From the NCBI RefSeq assembly GCF_006715085.1, contig NZ_VFMM01000003.1, forward strand, positions 992,001 through 1,056,000: 64,000 bases of DNA, given 5' to 3'. The notes beneath the pieces are model-generated. The model was not told the origin of the DNA and ran no database searches. It saw nothing but the letters and a program-made list of their open reading frames with translations. Numbering within the stretch: position 1 is the stretch's first letter; the number at the start of each line of letters is the position of its first letter. Position numbers and translations under genes: made by a program. Below, piece by piece: positions 8,062-14,891 of the stretch. This DNA comes from Kribbella jejuensis. Lineage in GTDB: Bacteria; Actinomycetota; Actinomycetes; Propionibacteriales; Kribbellaceae.

Positions 8062-8091
8062 CGGGAGCCGTCTCGTTCGGGACGGCTCCCG
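8062..8091. terminator. Bidirectional hairpin terminator
   Basis: CGGGAGCCGTC (8062-8072) pairs perfectly with GACGGCTCCCG (8081-8091), loop 8 nt. It fills the 39 bp between the convergent PEBP-like gene (ends 8055) and the membrane protein gene (ends 8095), so it can serve both. Confidence 0.7.
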
Positions 8092-8094
8092 TGA

Positions 8095-8571
8095 TCAGCT
8101 GAGTGGCGGACGGCGGCGCTCGGCGGCCGCGAGGTCGGCTACCTCTTGGCCACTCCATTGCATCCCGTCCGCGGCCAGCTCCGCGCGTACGCCGGACCAG
8201 CGCGCGGTGAGCGCGAACAGTACGACGGTGTCCAGCGCGATCATCAGCAACGACCACACCGGGTACGCGCCGAGCCAGGCGATCTGCGTGACGGCGTGCA
8301 GGCAGACCAGCACGATGGCCGTGATCCGGGCCCACGTCTGCGCGGTCAGCAGGCCGATGCCGACGGCCATCAGCAGTAGGCCGAAGATCAGGATCGTCCA
8401 TCCCCAGCCGGTCACGCCGACGATGACCAGGTGCTCGCGCGTGATCACCAGTCGCTGGTCGGCGAACAGCGCGATGAATCCCTCGAAGACGTTGACCAGC
8501 CCGGTCATCATGAGCAGCGCCCCGGCGAACACCACGAAGCCGGTCATCGCGCCGCCCTGTTTCGCAGCCAT
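8095..8571 (-). CDS. Four-helix membrane protein, DUF7144-like
   Basis: 158-residue integral membrane protein with four predicted helices: FVVFAGALLMMTGLVNVFEG, WTILIFGLLLMAVGIGLL, ITAIVLVCLHAVTQIAWLG and WSLLMIALDTVVLFALTA. The pattern FEGFIALF...W..ILIFG...GIGLL..Q.WAR is typical of a common actinobacterial family of unknown function. The C-terminal 30 residues are charged and probably cytoplasmic. AGGAG lies upstream of the ATG at 8571. No functional partner is evident: neighbours are a YchJ-type protein and a PEBP-like protein. Confidence 0.75.
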   Translation of the reverse strand: MAAKQGGAMTGFVVFAGALLMMTGLVNVFEGFIALFADQRLVITREHLVIVGVTGWGWTILIFGLLLMAVGIGLLTAQTWARITAIVLVCLHAVTQIAWLGAYPVWSLLMIALDTVVLFALTARWSGVRAELAADGMQWSGQEVADLAAAERRRPPLS

Positions 8572-8658
8572 CCCGCATCTCCTCTCGTTGATCCTGGAGA
8601 TGCTTCCGCACCGGCTGACCGTGCGCCTCCCCCGATGCGGATGAGGGCACTGCTTGTT

Positions 8659-9021
8659 TCAGAGGGCCGAGACGTACACCCACTCGCCGGCTTCGCGGGT
8701 GAAGGCGCTGTTCTCGTGCTGTACGCCGGTGTTGTGGTGAGCGTTGAACTCGACCGTGCCGTCCGTGTGGAAGGCGGTGCCGCCGGTGGTCCCGAGGATC
8801 TCCAGCCCGGTCCACCGGCGGCTGGGGTCGAACTCGATTGCCGCGGGGCGGGTGGTGAGCGACCACGTCCGCCGCAGGTACGCCGCGTCGTGCATCACGA
8901 AGGCCGTGTACCGCGAGCGCATCAACTGCTCCGCGGTCGCCGCGGTGGCTTTGCCTTGGTGCAGCGGACCGCAGCAGACGTCGTACGGCTGCTTCTGACC
9001 GCAGGGGCAGGTGAGTGGCAT
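8659..9021 (-). CDS. YchJ family (SEC-C motif, NTF2-like) protein
   Basis: 120-residue YchJ-family protein. It opens with the SEC-C-like metal-binding segment CPCGQKQPYDVCCGPLHQG (residues 5-23; four Cys), then LMRSRYTAFVMHDAAYLRRTW, the family's signature helix, and an NTF2-like beta sheet ending GEWVYVSAL. The biochemical role is not established. The start at 9021 follows GAGAAT by 7 nt (a likely leaderless start). An upstream extension to 9288 has no support. Convergent with nothing; the next gene is divergent at 9122. Confidence 0.88.
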   Translation of the reverse strand: MPLTCPCGQKQPYDVCCGPLHQGKATAATAEQLMRSRYTAFVMHDAAYLRRTWSLTTRPAAIEFDPSRRWTGLEILGTTGGTAFHTDGTVEFNAHHNTGVQHENSAFTREAGEWVYVSAL

Positions 9022-9121
9022 GCCCCCGATTCTCGCCGATCGTCCGAGCGATGAGGCAACAGCTGGCCTCCTAGCGCGTGACAATCCGCAGTGACCGACG
9101 TGACTTAGATTGAGGTGCTGG

Positions 9122-9991
9122 ATGCTGACCACTGCCCGAGTCGACCTGGTTCCGTTCGAGGTGGAGCGGGATCTGGGCGCGCTGCATGCGATGTTCTCGG
9201 ATCCGGAGTGGGCGCGGGGCGGGTACATGACTCCGGCGGCGACCGAGGAGGAGTCGCGGGAGTGGCTGGAGCGGGAGTTCGGCGACAACGGTGGCTGGAC
9301 GTGGGTACTGCGGGTCCGGCCGGAGCAGGAGGCGGCGGGGGTGATCGGGGTGTTCTCGGATCAGGGGACGTCGGTTCGGGGCATCAGCTGGTACCTCCGG
9401 CGTACGTCGTGGGGCGCGGGGCTGATGAGTGAAGTGGCGCGGGTGGTCGTCGACCACCTGCTGCGGCAGCCGTCGATCAGTGCGATCGAGGCGTGGATCG
9501 ACTCGCGCAACGTACGGTCGATCGCCGTCGCGCGGCACGCCGGACTCGACCTGGTCGGTCGGCTGCCTCGGACGAACCCGGGCGAGATCGCCCAGTCGGT
9601 CGTGATGGGCCGCGCGGCACGTCCCGCCGATCCGACGACCTTCGGCTTTTCGCCGGTGCTGTCGGTGCGGGATCTGGACGAAACGGTCCGGTTGTTGTGC
9701 TCACTGCTCGGTCTGCATGTTCGCTTCCAGCTGGGCGACCTCGCGTATCTCGGTTGCACGACCTGGAACGGCCAGAGCGGTCTCGAGGTGCGGCGCGTCT
9801 CGGGGCCTGTCGCTCCGACGACGATGACCGTCGATGTCGGCGTACTCGTCGATGCCGTATACGACGCCGCGGTCGCCGCCGGCCTTGGCGAGTCGACCGC
9901 GCCGGAGGACATGCCGTGGTCGCGCCGTACGTTCACACTCGTCCTGCCGGAGGGACACCGGCTGACCGTGTCGGGACCGCTCAGGGCCTGA
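9122..9991 (+). CDS. GNAT acetyltransferase fused to a VOC (glyoxalase-like) domain
   Basis: 289-residue two-domain protein. Residues about 1-165 are a GNAT N-acetyltransferase of the RimJ/RimL kind: LTTARVDLVPFE, GISWYLRRTSWGAGLMSEVARVV (the acetyl-CoA loop), ISAIEAWIDSRNVRSIAVARHAGL. Residues about 178-289 are a VOC domain: FSPVLSVRDLDETVRLLCSLLGL, then TFTLVLPEGHRLTVSGP as the C-terminal strand. The ATG at 9122 has GAGG 6 nt before it; a TTG at 9110 is less likely. Substrate unknown; the fusion suggests one protein that both binds or modifies a small molecule or toxin. The last 11 nt overlap the convergent membrane gene. Confidence 0.85.
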   Translation: MLTTARVDLVPFEVERDLGALHAMFSDPEWARGGYMTPAATEEESREWLEREFGDNGGWTWVLRVRPEQEAAGVIGVFSDQGTSVRGISWYLRRTSWGAGLMSEVARVVVDHLLRQPSISAIEAWIDSRNVRSIAVARHAGLDLVGRLPRTNPGEIAQSVVMGRAARPADPTTFGFSPVLSVRDLDETVRLLCSLLGLHVRFQLGDLAYLGCTTWNGQSGLEVRRVSGPVAPTTMTVDVGVLVDAVYDAAVAAGLGESTAPEDMPWSRRTFTLVLPEGHRLTVSGPLRA

Positions 9992-10613
9992 GGTCGTAGT
10001 TGTAGACCATGATCGCGCCGACGATCAGGGCGAGGAACGCGATCATCATGCCGATCGCGGCCGCTGGCTTGCCGCGTCGGTTGCCGGCGAGGGTGGCGAT
10101 CGCGAGGGCGAGCGCTGGTACGGCAAACGGAAACGCAAGATACTGCCGGACCGGAAACCGGTCGATCAGATTGGAGAACGGCAGAAACGGCACGACCAGC
10201 CCGGCGATGGCAAGCAGCAACGCAAGCACACCCATCACAACCGATCCCTCCGCACGCCGAGCCGCCCCGACCTGAACGGGCCCCTGCACCCGCGCATACT
10301 CCGGCCAAAGGTGCTGCGGGTAGCCGGAAGCAGCCTGCGGGTAGCCGGAAGCAGCCTCCTGCGGGTAGCCGACACCAGGCTGCTGCGGGAAACCGACAGC
10401 GCCCGGCTGGGGATGGTCGGCTGTGGCCGCCTGCGGGTGACCGGCGGGCTGCGGGTGACCGGCGCCGGTTGCAGACGGGTAGCCGTAGCCGCTCGTTGGC
10501 TGGCGATGGTCGGGGGCTGGTTGCGGTGGATAGCCGGCTGGCCCATGGGGGTTGTTCGGGGCTGGGGATTCTGGCGGTTGCGGGGTGGTGGGGTCGGGCG
10601 GGGGGTTGGTCAT
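9981..10613 (-). CDS. Pro/Gln-rich membrane protein (DUF4190-like)
   Basis: 210 residues. Residues 1-110 are a low-complexity cytoplasmic tail rich in Pro, Gln, Gly, Tyr with repeats of the type GYPQ/GHPQ. Residues about 118-208 hold three membrane helices (VVMGVLALLLAIAGLVVPFL, YLAFPFAVPALALAIATLA, AIGMMIAFLALIVGAIMVY) separated by a basic loop GNRRGKP, the layout of DUF4190-type actinobacterial proteins. Such tails often bind WW/SH3-like or FHA partners, but no function is known here. GGAG lies shortly before the ATG at 10613, and the perfect palindrome CCACGCGTGG is at 10621-10630. Confidence 0.75.
   Translation of the reverse strand: MTNPPPDPTTPQPPESPAPNNPHGPAGYPPQPAPDHRQPTSGYGYPSATGAGHPQPAGHPQAATADHPQPGAVGFPQQPGVGYPQEAASGYPQAASGYPQHLWPEYARVQGPVQVGAARRAEGSVVMGVLALLLAIAGLVVPFLPFSNLIDRFPVRQYLAFPFAVPALALAIATLAGNRRGKPAAAIGMMIAFLALIVGAIMVYNYDLRP
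10314..10355. repeat. Perfect 2 x 21 bp tandem repeat inside the Pro-rich tail
   Basis: Two identical 21 bp units (10314-10334 and 10335-10355) follow each other without a gap and encode the repeated heptapeptide AASGYPQ on the minus strand. A third, diverged unit follows. This is a slippage-prone site within the membrane-protein gene. Confidence 0.8.
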
Positions 10614-10707
10614 GTGGACTCCACGCGTGGGGGCAGGTGGGGACGCGGGGTGGCGTCTTCTGCGCTGACGCGGAGGGGCCGGTGGTGGTTCCCGGGGGTG
10701 GGTCGGG

Positions 10708-11187
10708 TCAGTCCTCGTGGAGGGGGAAGGCGCGGATGATGACCGCGGTCGGTGTGGTCGTGTCGGAGCGGGGCTCGGAGCCGATGAAGTCGTGCAGTAC
10801 GCGGTGGAGCCGGGCGCGGAGTTCTGCCAGTTCACCCTCGGCGAGCGGTACGACGGCGCTGAACGCGAAGTCCTCGTCGTCCGACGTCTTCGCGGCCAGC
10901 CAGCTCGCGTACGCGGTGTCCTCCAGTTCGCGGTTCAGGCTCGCCTGCTCCGCGCGTACCCGTCGCCACGGCTTCACCCGCCCCGCCCCCGGTACCGCCT
11001 CGATCACGCCCAGCGCCTCCAGCCGCCGCAGGTGGAACGAGCACGACCCGGTGCTCTCCCCCAGCTCCCCGGCCGCGATCGTCGACGTCGTCGTACCGTC
11101 CCGATCGATCAACGACAGCAACGCCTCCCGCAACGGATGCGCGCGAACGACGTCACGGCGATTCGGCGTACTCCGCTCGGCATCCAT
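10708..11187 (-). CDS. Winged-helix (ArsR/HTH_20-like) transcription regulator
   Basis: 159-residue regulator. Residues about 10-75 form a winged helix: VVRAHPLREALLSLIDRDG, TTTSTIAAGELGESTGSCSFHLRRLEALGVIEAV (recognition helix SFHLRRLEALG), then a wing with PGAGRVKPWRRV. The C-terminal half is helical, possibly for dimer or ligand contacts. TAGGAT (11200-11195 on the minus strand) is 7 nt before the ATG at 11187, which supports that start and a leaderless mRNA. It diverges from the second peptide deformylase across 55 bp that hold a palindrome and phased CTTTGC elements, so it probably controls that gene and itself. Confidence 0.82.
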   Translation of the reverse strand: MDAERSTPNRRDVVRAHPLREALLSLIDRDGTTTSTIAAGELGESTGSCSFHLRRLEALGVIEAVPGAGRVKPWRRVRAEQASLNRELEDTAYASWLAAKTSDDEDFAFSAVVPLAEGELAELRARLHRVLHDFIGSEPRSDTTTPTAVIIRAFPLHED

Positions 11188-11203
11188 GCGCAACATCCTA
11201 ACC

Positions 11204-11242
11204 GCTTTGCAAAGCCATAACTTTGCCGAGTACGGTCTTTGC
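11204..11242 (+). promoter_or_regulatory. Phased CTTTGC operator and promoter of the second deformylase
   Basis: CTTTGC occurs at 11205-11210, 11221-11226 and 11237-11242, exactly 16 bp apart; the first is part of the perfect 12 bp palindrome GCTTTGCAAAGC (11204-11215). TTGCAA (11207-11212) and TACGGT (11231-11236), 18 nt apart, fit a promoter whose start would fall on the ATG at 11243. The repeats thus cover the -35, the spacer and the start point. Repressor binding by the divergent winged-helix protein is inferred. Confidence 0.6.
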
Positions 11243-11908
11243 ATGCCGACGTACATCCAAGGCCGCCCGAGCCGTCGTCTCCCCGAGCTTCTGGACGAGG
11301 TACGGCGCGGCACGCCGCTGCGCGTCACGGAGTACGGCGAGGAGATCCTGCACCGCCTGTGCCGACCGGTCACCGAGTTCGGGGCGGCGCGCTGGGGCCG
11401 GCTGATCGACGACATGTTCGCGACGATGTGGATCGCCGAGGGCTGCGGCCTCGCCGCGAACCAGGTCGACGTCGACGCGCAACTGTTCGTGTACGACCTC
11501 ACCGACGAGTACGGCGACCGCCACATCGGCCACGCCTTCAACCCACGCGTCGAGGCCAGCGCCGCCCTGGTCGGCACGCAACAGGGCACCGAAGGCTGCC
11601 TGTCCGTCCCCGGCGCGAACGCCCCACTCTCACGCCCGGCGCGCGCCACCCTGCACGCCTACGACGCAGAAGGCCGCCCCTTCACCCTCGATGCGAGCGG
11701 CTACCTGGCTCGCTGCCTCATCCACGAAACCCAACACCTGGCCGGCACGCTGTACGTCGACCACCTGTCACCCGTCGCCCGCACCCAAGCCCTCGCCGAC
11801 TCCACCACCAACCGCGCAACCGTCTTCACCCGCCGCGCCTCACGCCAGGACCAACTGACCGCGGCGTCAACCCGTCGGGATGGTGACGTCTTGGCGGAGG
11901 GCCTGTAG
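11243..11908 (+). CDS. def: Peptide deformylase-like protein (second, divergent copy)
   Basis: 221-residue deformylase paralogue. Motif 1 is GCGLAANQ (residues 67-74), motif 2 EGCLSVPG (117-124), motif 3 HETQH (161-165), so both His ligands, Cys and catalytic Glu are kept but the near-invariant Asp of HExDH is Gln. It has about 20 extra N-terminal residues and a basic C-terminal tail compared with the first copy at 1434-2033. The ATG at 11243 directly follows a CTTTGC element and lies 6 nt after TACGGT. A dedicated upstream regulator suggests conditional use, for example under deformylase-inhibitor exposure (inference). Its last 42 nt overlap the convergent MerR gene. Confidence 0.88.
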   Translation: MPTYIQGRPSRRLPELLDEVRRGTPLRVTEYGEEILHRLCRPVTEFGAARWGRLIDDMFATMWIAEGCGLAANQVDVDAQLFVYDLTDEYGDRHIGHAFNPRVEASAALVGTQQGTEGCLSVPGANAPLSRPARATLHAYDAEGRPFTLDASGYLARCLIHETQHLAGTLYVDHLSPVARTQALADSTTNRATVFTRRASRQDQLTAASTRRDGDVLAEGL

Positions 11909-12220
11909 TACGTCGAGTTCGCGGTCGAGTTCGCGGCGCTTGGCTTCGAGGCGCAGGACCTCCTGCGCGAGCAGCACCTCGAGTACGCCGGTACGTTCCT
12001 CGGGCGGCGCCTCGAGACACGGCAGGAGTTCGCCGATCGTGCTGCTCGACAGCCCCGCGGCGAGCAGGTGCTGGATCATCACGACCCGCTCGACCATCGA
12101 CCCATCGAAGTCCCGCCACCCGCCGGGCGTCCGGCTCGAGCGGATCAGGCCCTGCTCCTCGTAGTACCGCAAGGAGCGCGTACTCACGCCGGTGGCGCGC
12201 GCGAGCTCTCCGATTCGCAT
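11867..12220 (-). CDS. MerR-family transcription regulator
   Basis: 117-residue MerR regulator. The N-terminal winged helix is clear: MRIGELARATGVSTRSLRYY, then EEQGLIRSSRTPGGWRDFDGSMVERVVMIQHLLAAGLS. The C-terminal half is the dimer coiled coil (VLEVLLAQEVLRLEAKRREL). There is no Cys cluster, so a metal sensor is unlikely; an organic-cation or drug sensor fits the divergent SMR efflux pair. The start at 12220 is the canonical MRIGE; an upstream extension to 12259 is not supported. The 3' end overlaps the convergent deformylase gene by 42 nt. Confidence 0.9.
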   Translation of the reverse strand: MRIGELARATGVSTRSLRYYEEQGLIRSSRTPGGWRDFDGSMVERVVMIQHLLAAGLSSSTIGELLPCLEAPPEERTGVLEVLLAQEVLRLEAKRRELDRELDVLQALRQDVTIPTG

Positions 12221-12237
12221 GCGCCCAGTGTTGCATC

Positions 12238-12251
12238 TGACACCAGTGTGA
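12238..12251. promoter_or_regulatory. MerR-type dyad between merR and SMR genes
   Basis: TGACACCAGTGTGA is a near-perfect 14 bp dyad (one mismatched pair) between the MerR gene (start 12220) and the SMR pair (start 12294). A direct repeat CCAGTGT occurs at 12225-12231 and 12243-12249. Position and symmetry suggest the MerR operator; direct binding is inferred. Confidence 0.5.
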
Positions 12252-12293
12252 AGTTCCACGATGTGCCGGACGTACTACCCCGGAAGGAACCTC

Positions 12294-12608
12294 ATGCACT
12301 GGCTCTACCTCGCGATCGCCGTCGTCTTCGAGATCGCCGTGGCGGTGTCGGCGGGCAAAGCGCAAGGCTTCAAACACCGAGGCTGGACCGCCGCGACCCT
12401 GATCACCGGCGCGCTCGGCACGTACTTCCTCAGCCGCGCCCTCCTCACGTTCGACGTCGGCATCGGCTACGCCCTGTGGACGTCGCTCGCCGGCGTCGGC
12501 ATCACGCTGCTGGGCGCCCTCGTCTTCGGCCAGCAACTCACCTTGCGGAAGGCAGTCGGCATAGCCCTGGTCATCGGCGGTGTCGTCGGCCTTCAACTCA
12601 CGTCCTGA
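12294..12608 (+). CDS. SMR-family efflux subunit (first of a pair)
   Basis: 104-residue small multidrug resistance protein with four helices. The membrane-embedded Glu of the family is in helix 1 (LAIAVVFEIAVAVSAG, residue about 13), and GYALWTSLAGVGITLLGALVFG matches helix 3-4. GGAAGGAA precedes the ATG at 12294 at good spacing. The next gene is another SMR protein 12 nt downstream, so the two probably form a heteromeric pump of the EbrAB/YkkCD type driven by protons. Divergent from the MerR regulator that likely controls it. Confidence 0.92.
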   Translation: MHWLYLAIAVVFEIAVAVSAGKAQGFKHRGWTAATLITGALGTYFLSRALLTFDVGIGYALWTSLAGVGITLLGALVFGQQLTLRKAVGIALVIGGVVGLQLTS

Positions 12609-12620
12609 GGAGTACTTCGA

Positions 12621-12965
12621 ATGAGAACTTCCCGCCGTACTGCGTGGCTGACGCTCCTCCTGGCCGGCGTCTTCGAAATCGGCTACGCCCTGTCTGTCGG
12701 CGGCAGCCACGCCTTCACCGTCTGGACCTGGTCCGTCGCAGCCGCCGTCTTCTTCGTACTGACGCTCTGGGCCCTGAGCCTCGCCCTCCGCACCATCGAG
12801 GTCAGCATCGGCTACGCCACCTGGTCCGGCCTGGGCGCCGCCGGAACCGCCCTACTAGGCCCGGTCTTCTTCCACGAAACCCTGACCGTGGCGAAGGCCG
12901 CCTGGCTGGCGGTCATCATCGCCGGCGTCGTCTACCTGAAACTCGCCGACCGCCCGCGCCCATGA
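12621..12965 (+). CDS. SMR-family efflux subunit (second of a pair)
   Basis: 114-residue SMR protein. Helix 1 carries the essential Glu (LTLLLAGVFEIGYALSVGG, residue about 19); GYATWSGLGAAGTALLGPVFFHE is the signature helix 3-4 region. Compared with the upstream partner it has a longer basic N-terminus (MRTSRRTAW) and a C-terminal basic tail, the charge asymmetry expected of opposite-facing subunits in a heterodimeric SMR pump. The spacing of 12 nt implies an operon. A very strong hairpin follows. Confidence 0.92.
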   Translation: MRTSRRTAWLTLLLAGVFEIGYALSVGGSHAFTVWTWSVAAAVFFVLTLWALSLALRTIEVSIGYATWSGLGAAGTALLGPVFFHETLTVAKAAWLAVIIAGVVYLKLADRPRP

Positions 12966-12984
12966 TGCGCGGCAACTGGAGATA

Positions 12985-13035
12985 CCCAATGGGGTCTGGG
13001 AACAAGCAATAGCTTGTGCCCAGACCCCATTTGGG
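12985..13035. terminator. Long bidirectional hairpin terminator
   Basis: GGGGTCTGGG (12991-13000) pairs with CCCAGACCCC (13019-13028); inside, ACAAGC (13002-13007) pairs with GCTTGT (13012-13017) around an AATA tetraloop. Outer bases (CCCAAT with ATTTGGG) extend the stem with one bulge. It lies between the convergent SMR gene (ends 12965) and ABC permease gene (ends 13045) and is among the strongest hairpins in the window. Confidence 0.8.
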
Positions 13036-13044
13036 GGAACGAAG

Positions 13045-13929
13045 TCAGTCCTTGATGCCGGATTGGGTGACGCCTTGGATCAGGTAGCGCTGGAGGAAGG
13101 CGAAGATGAGGACCAGCGGGAGGATCGAGACTGCGACCGCCATGAAGAGTTCATGGATGTTGATGGTTTGCGCGGTGATGAAGGTCGACATCGCGACCTG
13201 GATGGTCCAGGAGGAGGAGTCCTGCCCGATGACCAGTGGCCAGAGGAACGAGTTCCAGTTGCCGATGAACGTGATCGCCGCGATCGCCGCGAAGAACGGC
13301 AGGGAGTTCGGTACGACGATCCGCCAGAAGACCCCGAAGTACCCGGCGCCGTCGACCCGGGCCGCCTCCTCGAGCTCCCGTGGGAAACCGAGGAAGTACT
13401 GCCGGAACAGGAACGCCGCGAAGCCACTGAACAGCGTAGGAATGATCAGACCCCGCAGCGACGAGACCCACCCCAGCGACGACACCACGATGAACGACGG
13501 GATGAACGTCACCGCACCCGGGATCATCAGCGTCGCCACGATCGCGTAGAAGATCTTGTCGGCGTGCCGGTACGGGATCCGCGCCAACCCGTACCCGGCC
13601 ATCGATGCCAACAGCAACTGTCCCGCGGTACCCAGGATCCCGACGACAGCAGAGTTGTACAGCGCACGTGCCATCGGCACCGTGCTGTCGTTGAAGAGTT
13701 CCTTGATGTTCCCCCACTGCAGATGCGACGGGAACAACGTCCACGAAGGCGCCGTGATGTCGGACTCGGTCGCCAGCGCATTGCGGAGAATCAAGTAGAA
13801 CGGCACCAGGAACAGCACGACCGCGATGCACAACGCGATCCAGCGCAACACCGTCCCAATCCGCCCTGCCGTGCTCTGGCTGAAGCCGATCGGTTGCGGC
13901 GTGCCCGTCGTACGTTCGGAGACAGCCAT
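13045..13929 (-). CDS. Carbohydrate ABC transporter permease (MalG type)
   Basis: 294-residue inner-membrane permease with six helices. The cytoplasmic coupling motif EEAARVDGAGYFGVFWRIVVP (EAAxxDGA...G..I.LP class) is at about residue 190 and contacts the ATPase. The N-terminal 25 residues are cytoplasmic; helix 1 is LRWIALCIAVVLFLVPFYLI. The ATG at 13929 shares its A with the stop of the partner permease (TGATG). With its partner and the lipoprotein upstream it forms a CUT1-type sugar importer. No ATPase gene is present, so a shared MsiK-like ATPase elsewhere is expected. The sugar is unknown. Confidence 0.92.
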   Translation of the reverse strand: MAVSERTTGTPQPIGFSQSTAGRIGTVLRWIALCIAVVLFLVPFYLILRNALATESDITAPSWTLFPSHLQWGNIKELFNDSTVPMARALYNSAVVGILGTAGQLLLASMAGYGLARIPYRHADKIFYAIVATLMIPGAVTFIPSFIVVSSLGWVSSLRGLIIPTLFSGFAAFLFRQYFLGFPRELEEAARVDGAGYFGVFWRIVVPNSLPFFAAIAAITFIGNWNSFLWPLVIGQDSSSWTIQVAMSTFITAQTINIHELFMAVAVSILPLVLIFAFLQRYLIQGVTQSGIKD

Positions 13930-14891
13930 CAGTCGCCCGCCTTTCCGAAGCCCAGGATCCGGCTCTGCAGCAGCGTCACGATCATGATGATGACCGCCAG
14001 GATCAGCGCGCCGGCCGAACCGTGCCCGAGGTCCTGGATGGAGCCGAGCGAGATGCCGTACAGGTAGACCAGCGGCGGGCGCGCGTAGTTCACGTTGCCG
14101 ACCAGGTTGTAGAACTCGTCGAACGCCTGGTACGCCGCGATCAGGTTCAGGATCAGTACGGCGACCGACGTCGACCGCAGCTGCGGCAGCGTGATGTACC
14201 GGAACACCTGCCACCCGGGCTTGGCCCCGTCGACGTACGCCGCCTCGTACAGCGACGGGGAGATCCGTTGCAGGCCGGCGATGAACAGGATCATGTAGAA
14301 CCCGAGCTGCAGCCACAACCGGACCGTGACGAGCGGAACCCAGTACCACGGCGGGCTGACCGTCGACAGCCAGGCGATGTTGTCGATCCCGAACCAGCCG
14401 AGGATCGTGTTCGCCAGCCCGAACCGGACGCCGTTGAAGATCGACAGCTTCCAGATCAGCGACGCGACGACGTACGAGCACGCGGTCGGCAGGAAGAACA
14501 CCGACCGGAAGAACGCCCGCGCGATCTTCACCTGGTTGACCAGCAGCGCCAGCGCGAGCGACAGCACGAACGTCAGCGGCACGATGAACACCGCGAAGAT
14601 CGTGAACGTGCCCAGGCTGGACAGGAAGTTGTGGTCGGTCAGCATGTCGACGTAGTTGCGCAGCCCGACGAACTTCGACGGGGTCGCGGTGTTGTACGCC
14701 TCGAAGAAGCTGAGGACCAGACTCCACAGGATCGGCAGGTACGAGAAGATCAGCAGCCCGAGCACGAACGGCCCGACGAACACCCAGAACCACAGGGTGT
14801 TGCCCTTGATGCCTTTGTTCCGGCGGGCGGCCCGCCGCGCACCAGGCGCGGCGGGCTCCACCGGGGTCGACGTCTTGGCCGGTGCGCTCAT
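13929..14891 (-). CDS. Carbohydrate ABC transporter permease (MalF type)
   Basis: 320-residue permease. A 30-residue basic N-terminus (ARRAARRNKGIKG) precedes helix 1 (LWFWVFVGPFVLGLLIFSYL). The coupling motif YEAAYVDGAKPGWQVFRYI lies at about residue 220. The C-terminus ends ILGFGKAGD. The start at 14891 overlaps the substrate-binding-protein stop as ATGA; the stop overlaps the next permease start as TGATG, so all three genes are translationally linked. Pairs with the MalG-type permease to form the membrane channel. Confidence 0.92.
   Translation of the reverse strand: MSAPAKTSTPVEPAAPGARRAARRNKGIKGNTLWFWVFVGPFVLGLLIFSYLPILWSLVLSFFEAYNTATPSKFVGLRNYVDMLTDHNFLSSLGTFTIFAVFIVPLTFVLSLALALLVNQVKIARAFFRSVFFLPTACSYVVASLIWKLSIFNGVRFGLANTILGWFGIDNIAWLSTVSPPWYWVPLVTVRLWLQLGFYMILFIAGLQRISPSLYEAAYVDGAKPGWQVFRYITLPQLRSTSVAVLILNLIAAYQAFDEFYNLVGNVNYARPPLVYLYGISLGSIQDLGHGSAGALILAVIIMIVTLLQSRILGFGKAGD

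Noticed and set aside
9110..9121. TTG start giving four extra residues to the GNAT-VOC protein
   Set aside because: ATG 9122 has GAGG at 6 nt spacing and matches the usual GNAT opening.
10621..10630. CCACGCGTGG palindrome as operator of the Pro-rich membrane gene
   Set aside because: A GC-only 10 bp palindrome is expected often by chance here and it overlaps the ribosome site; no second copy was seen.
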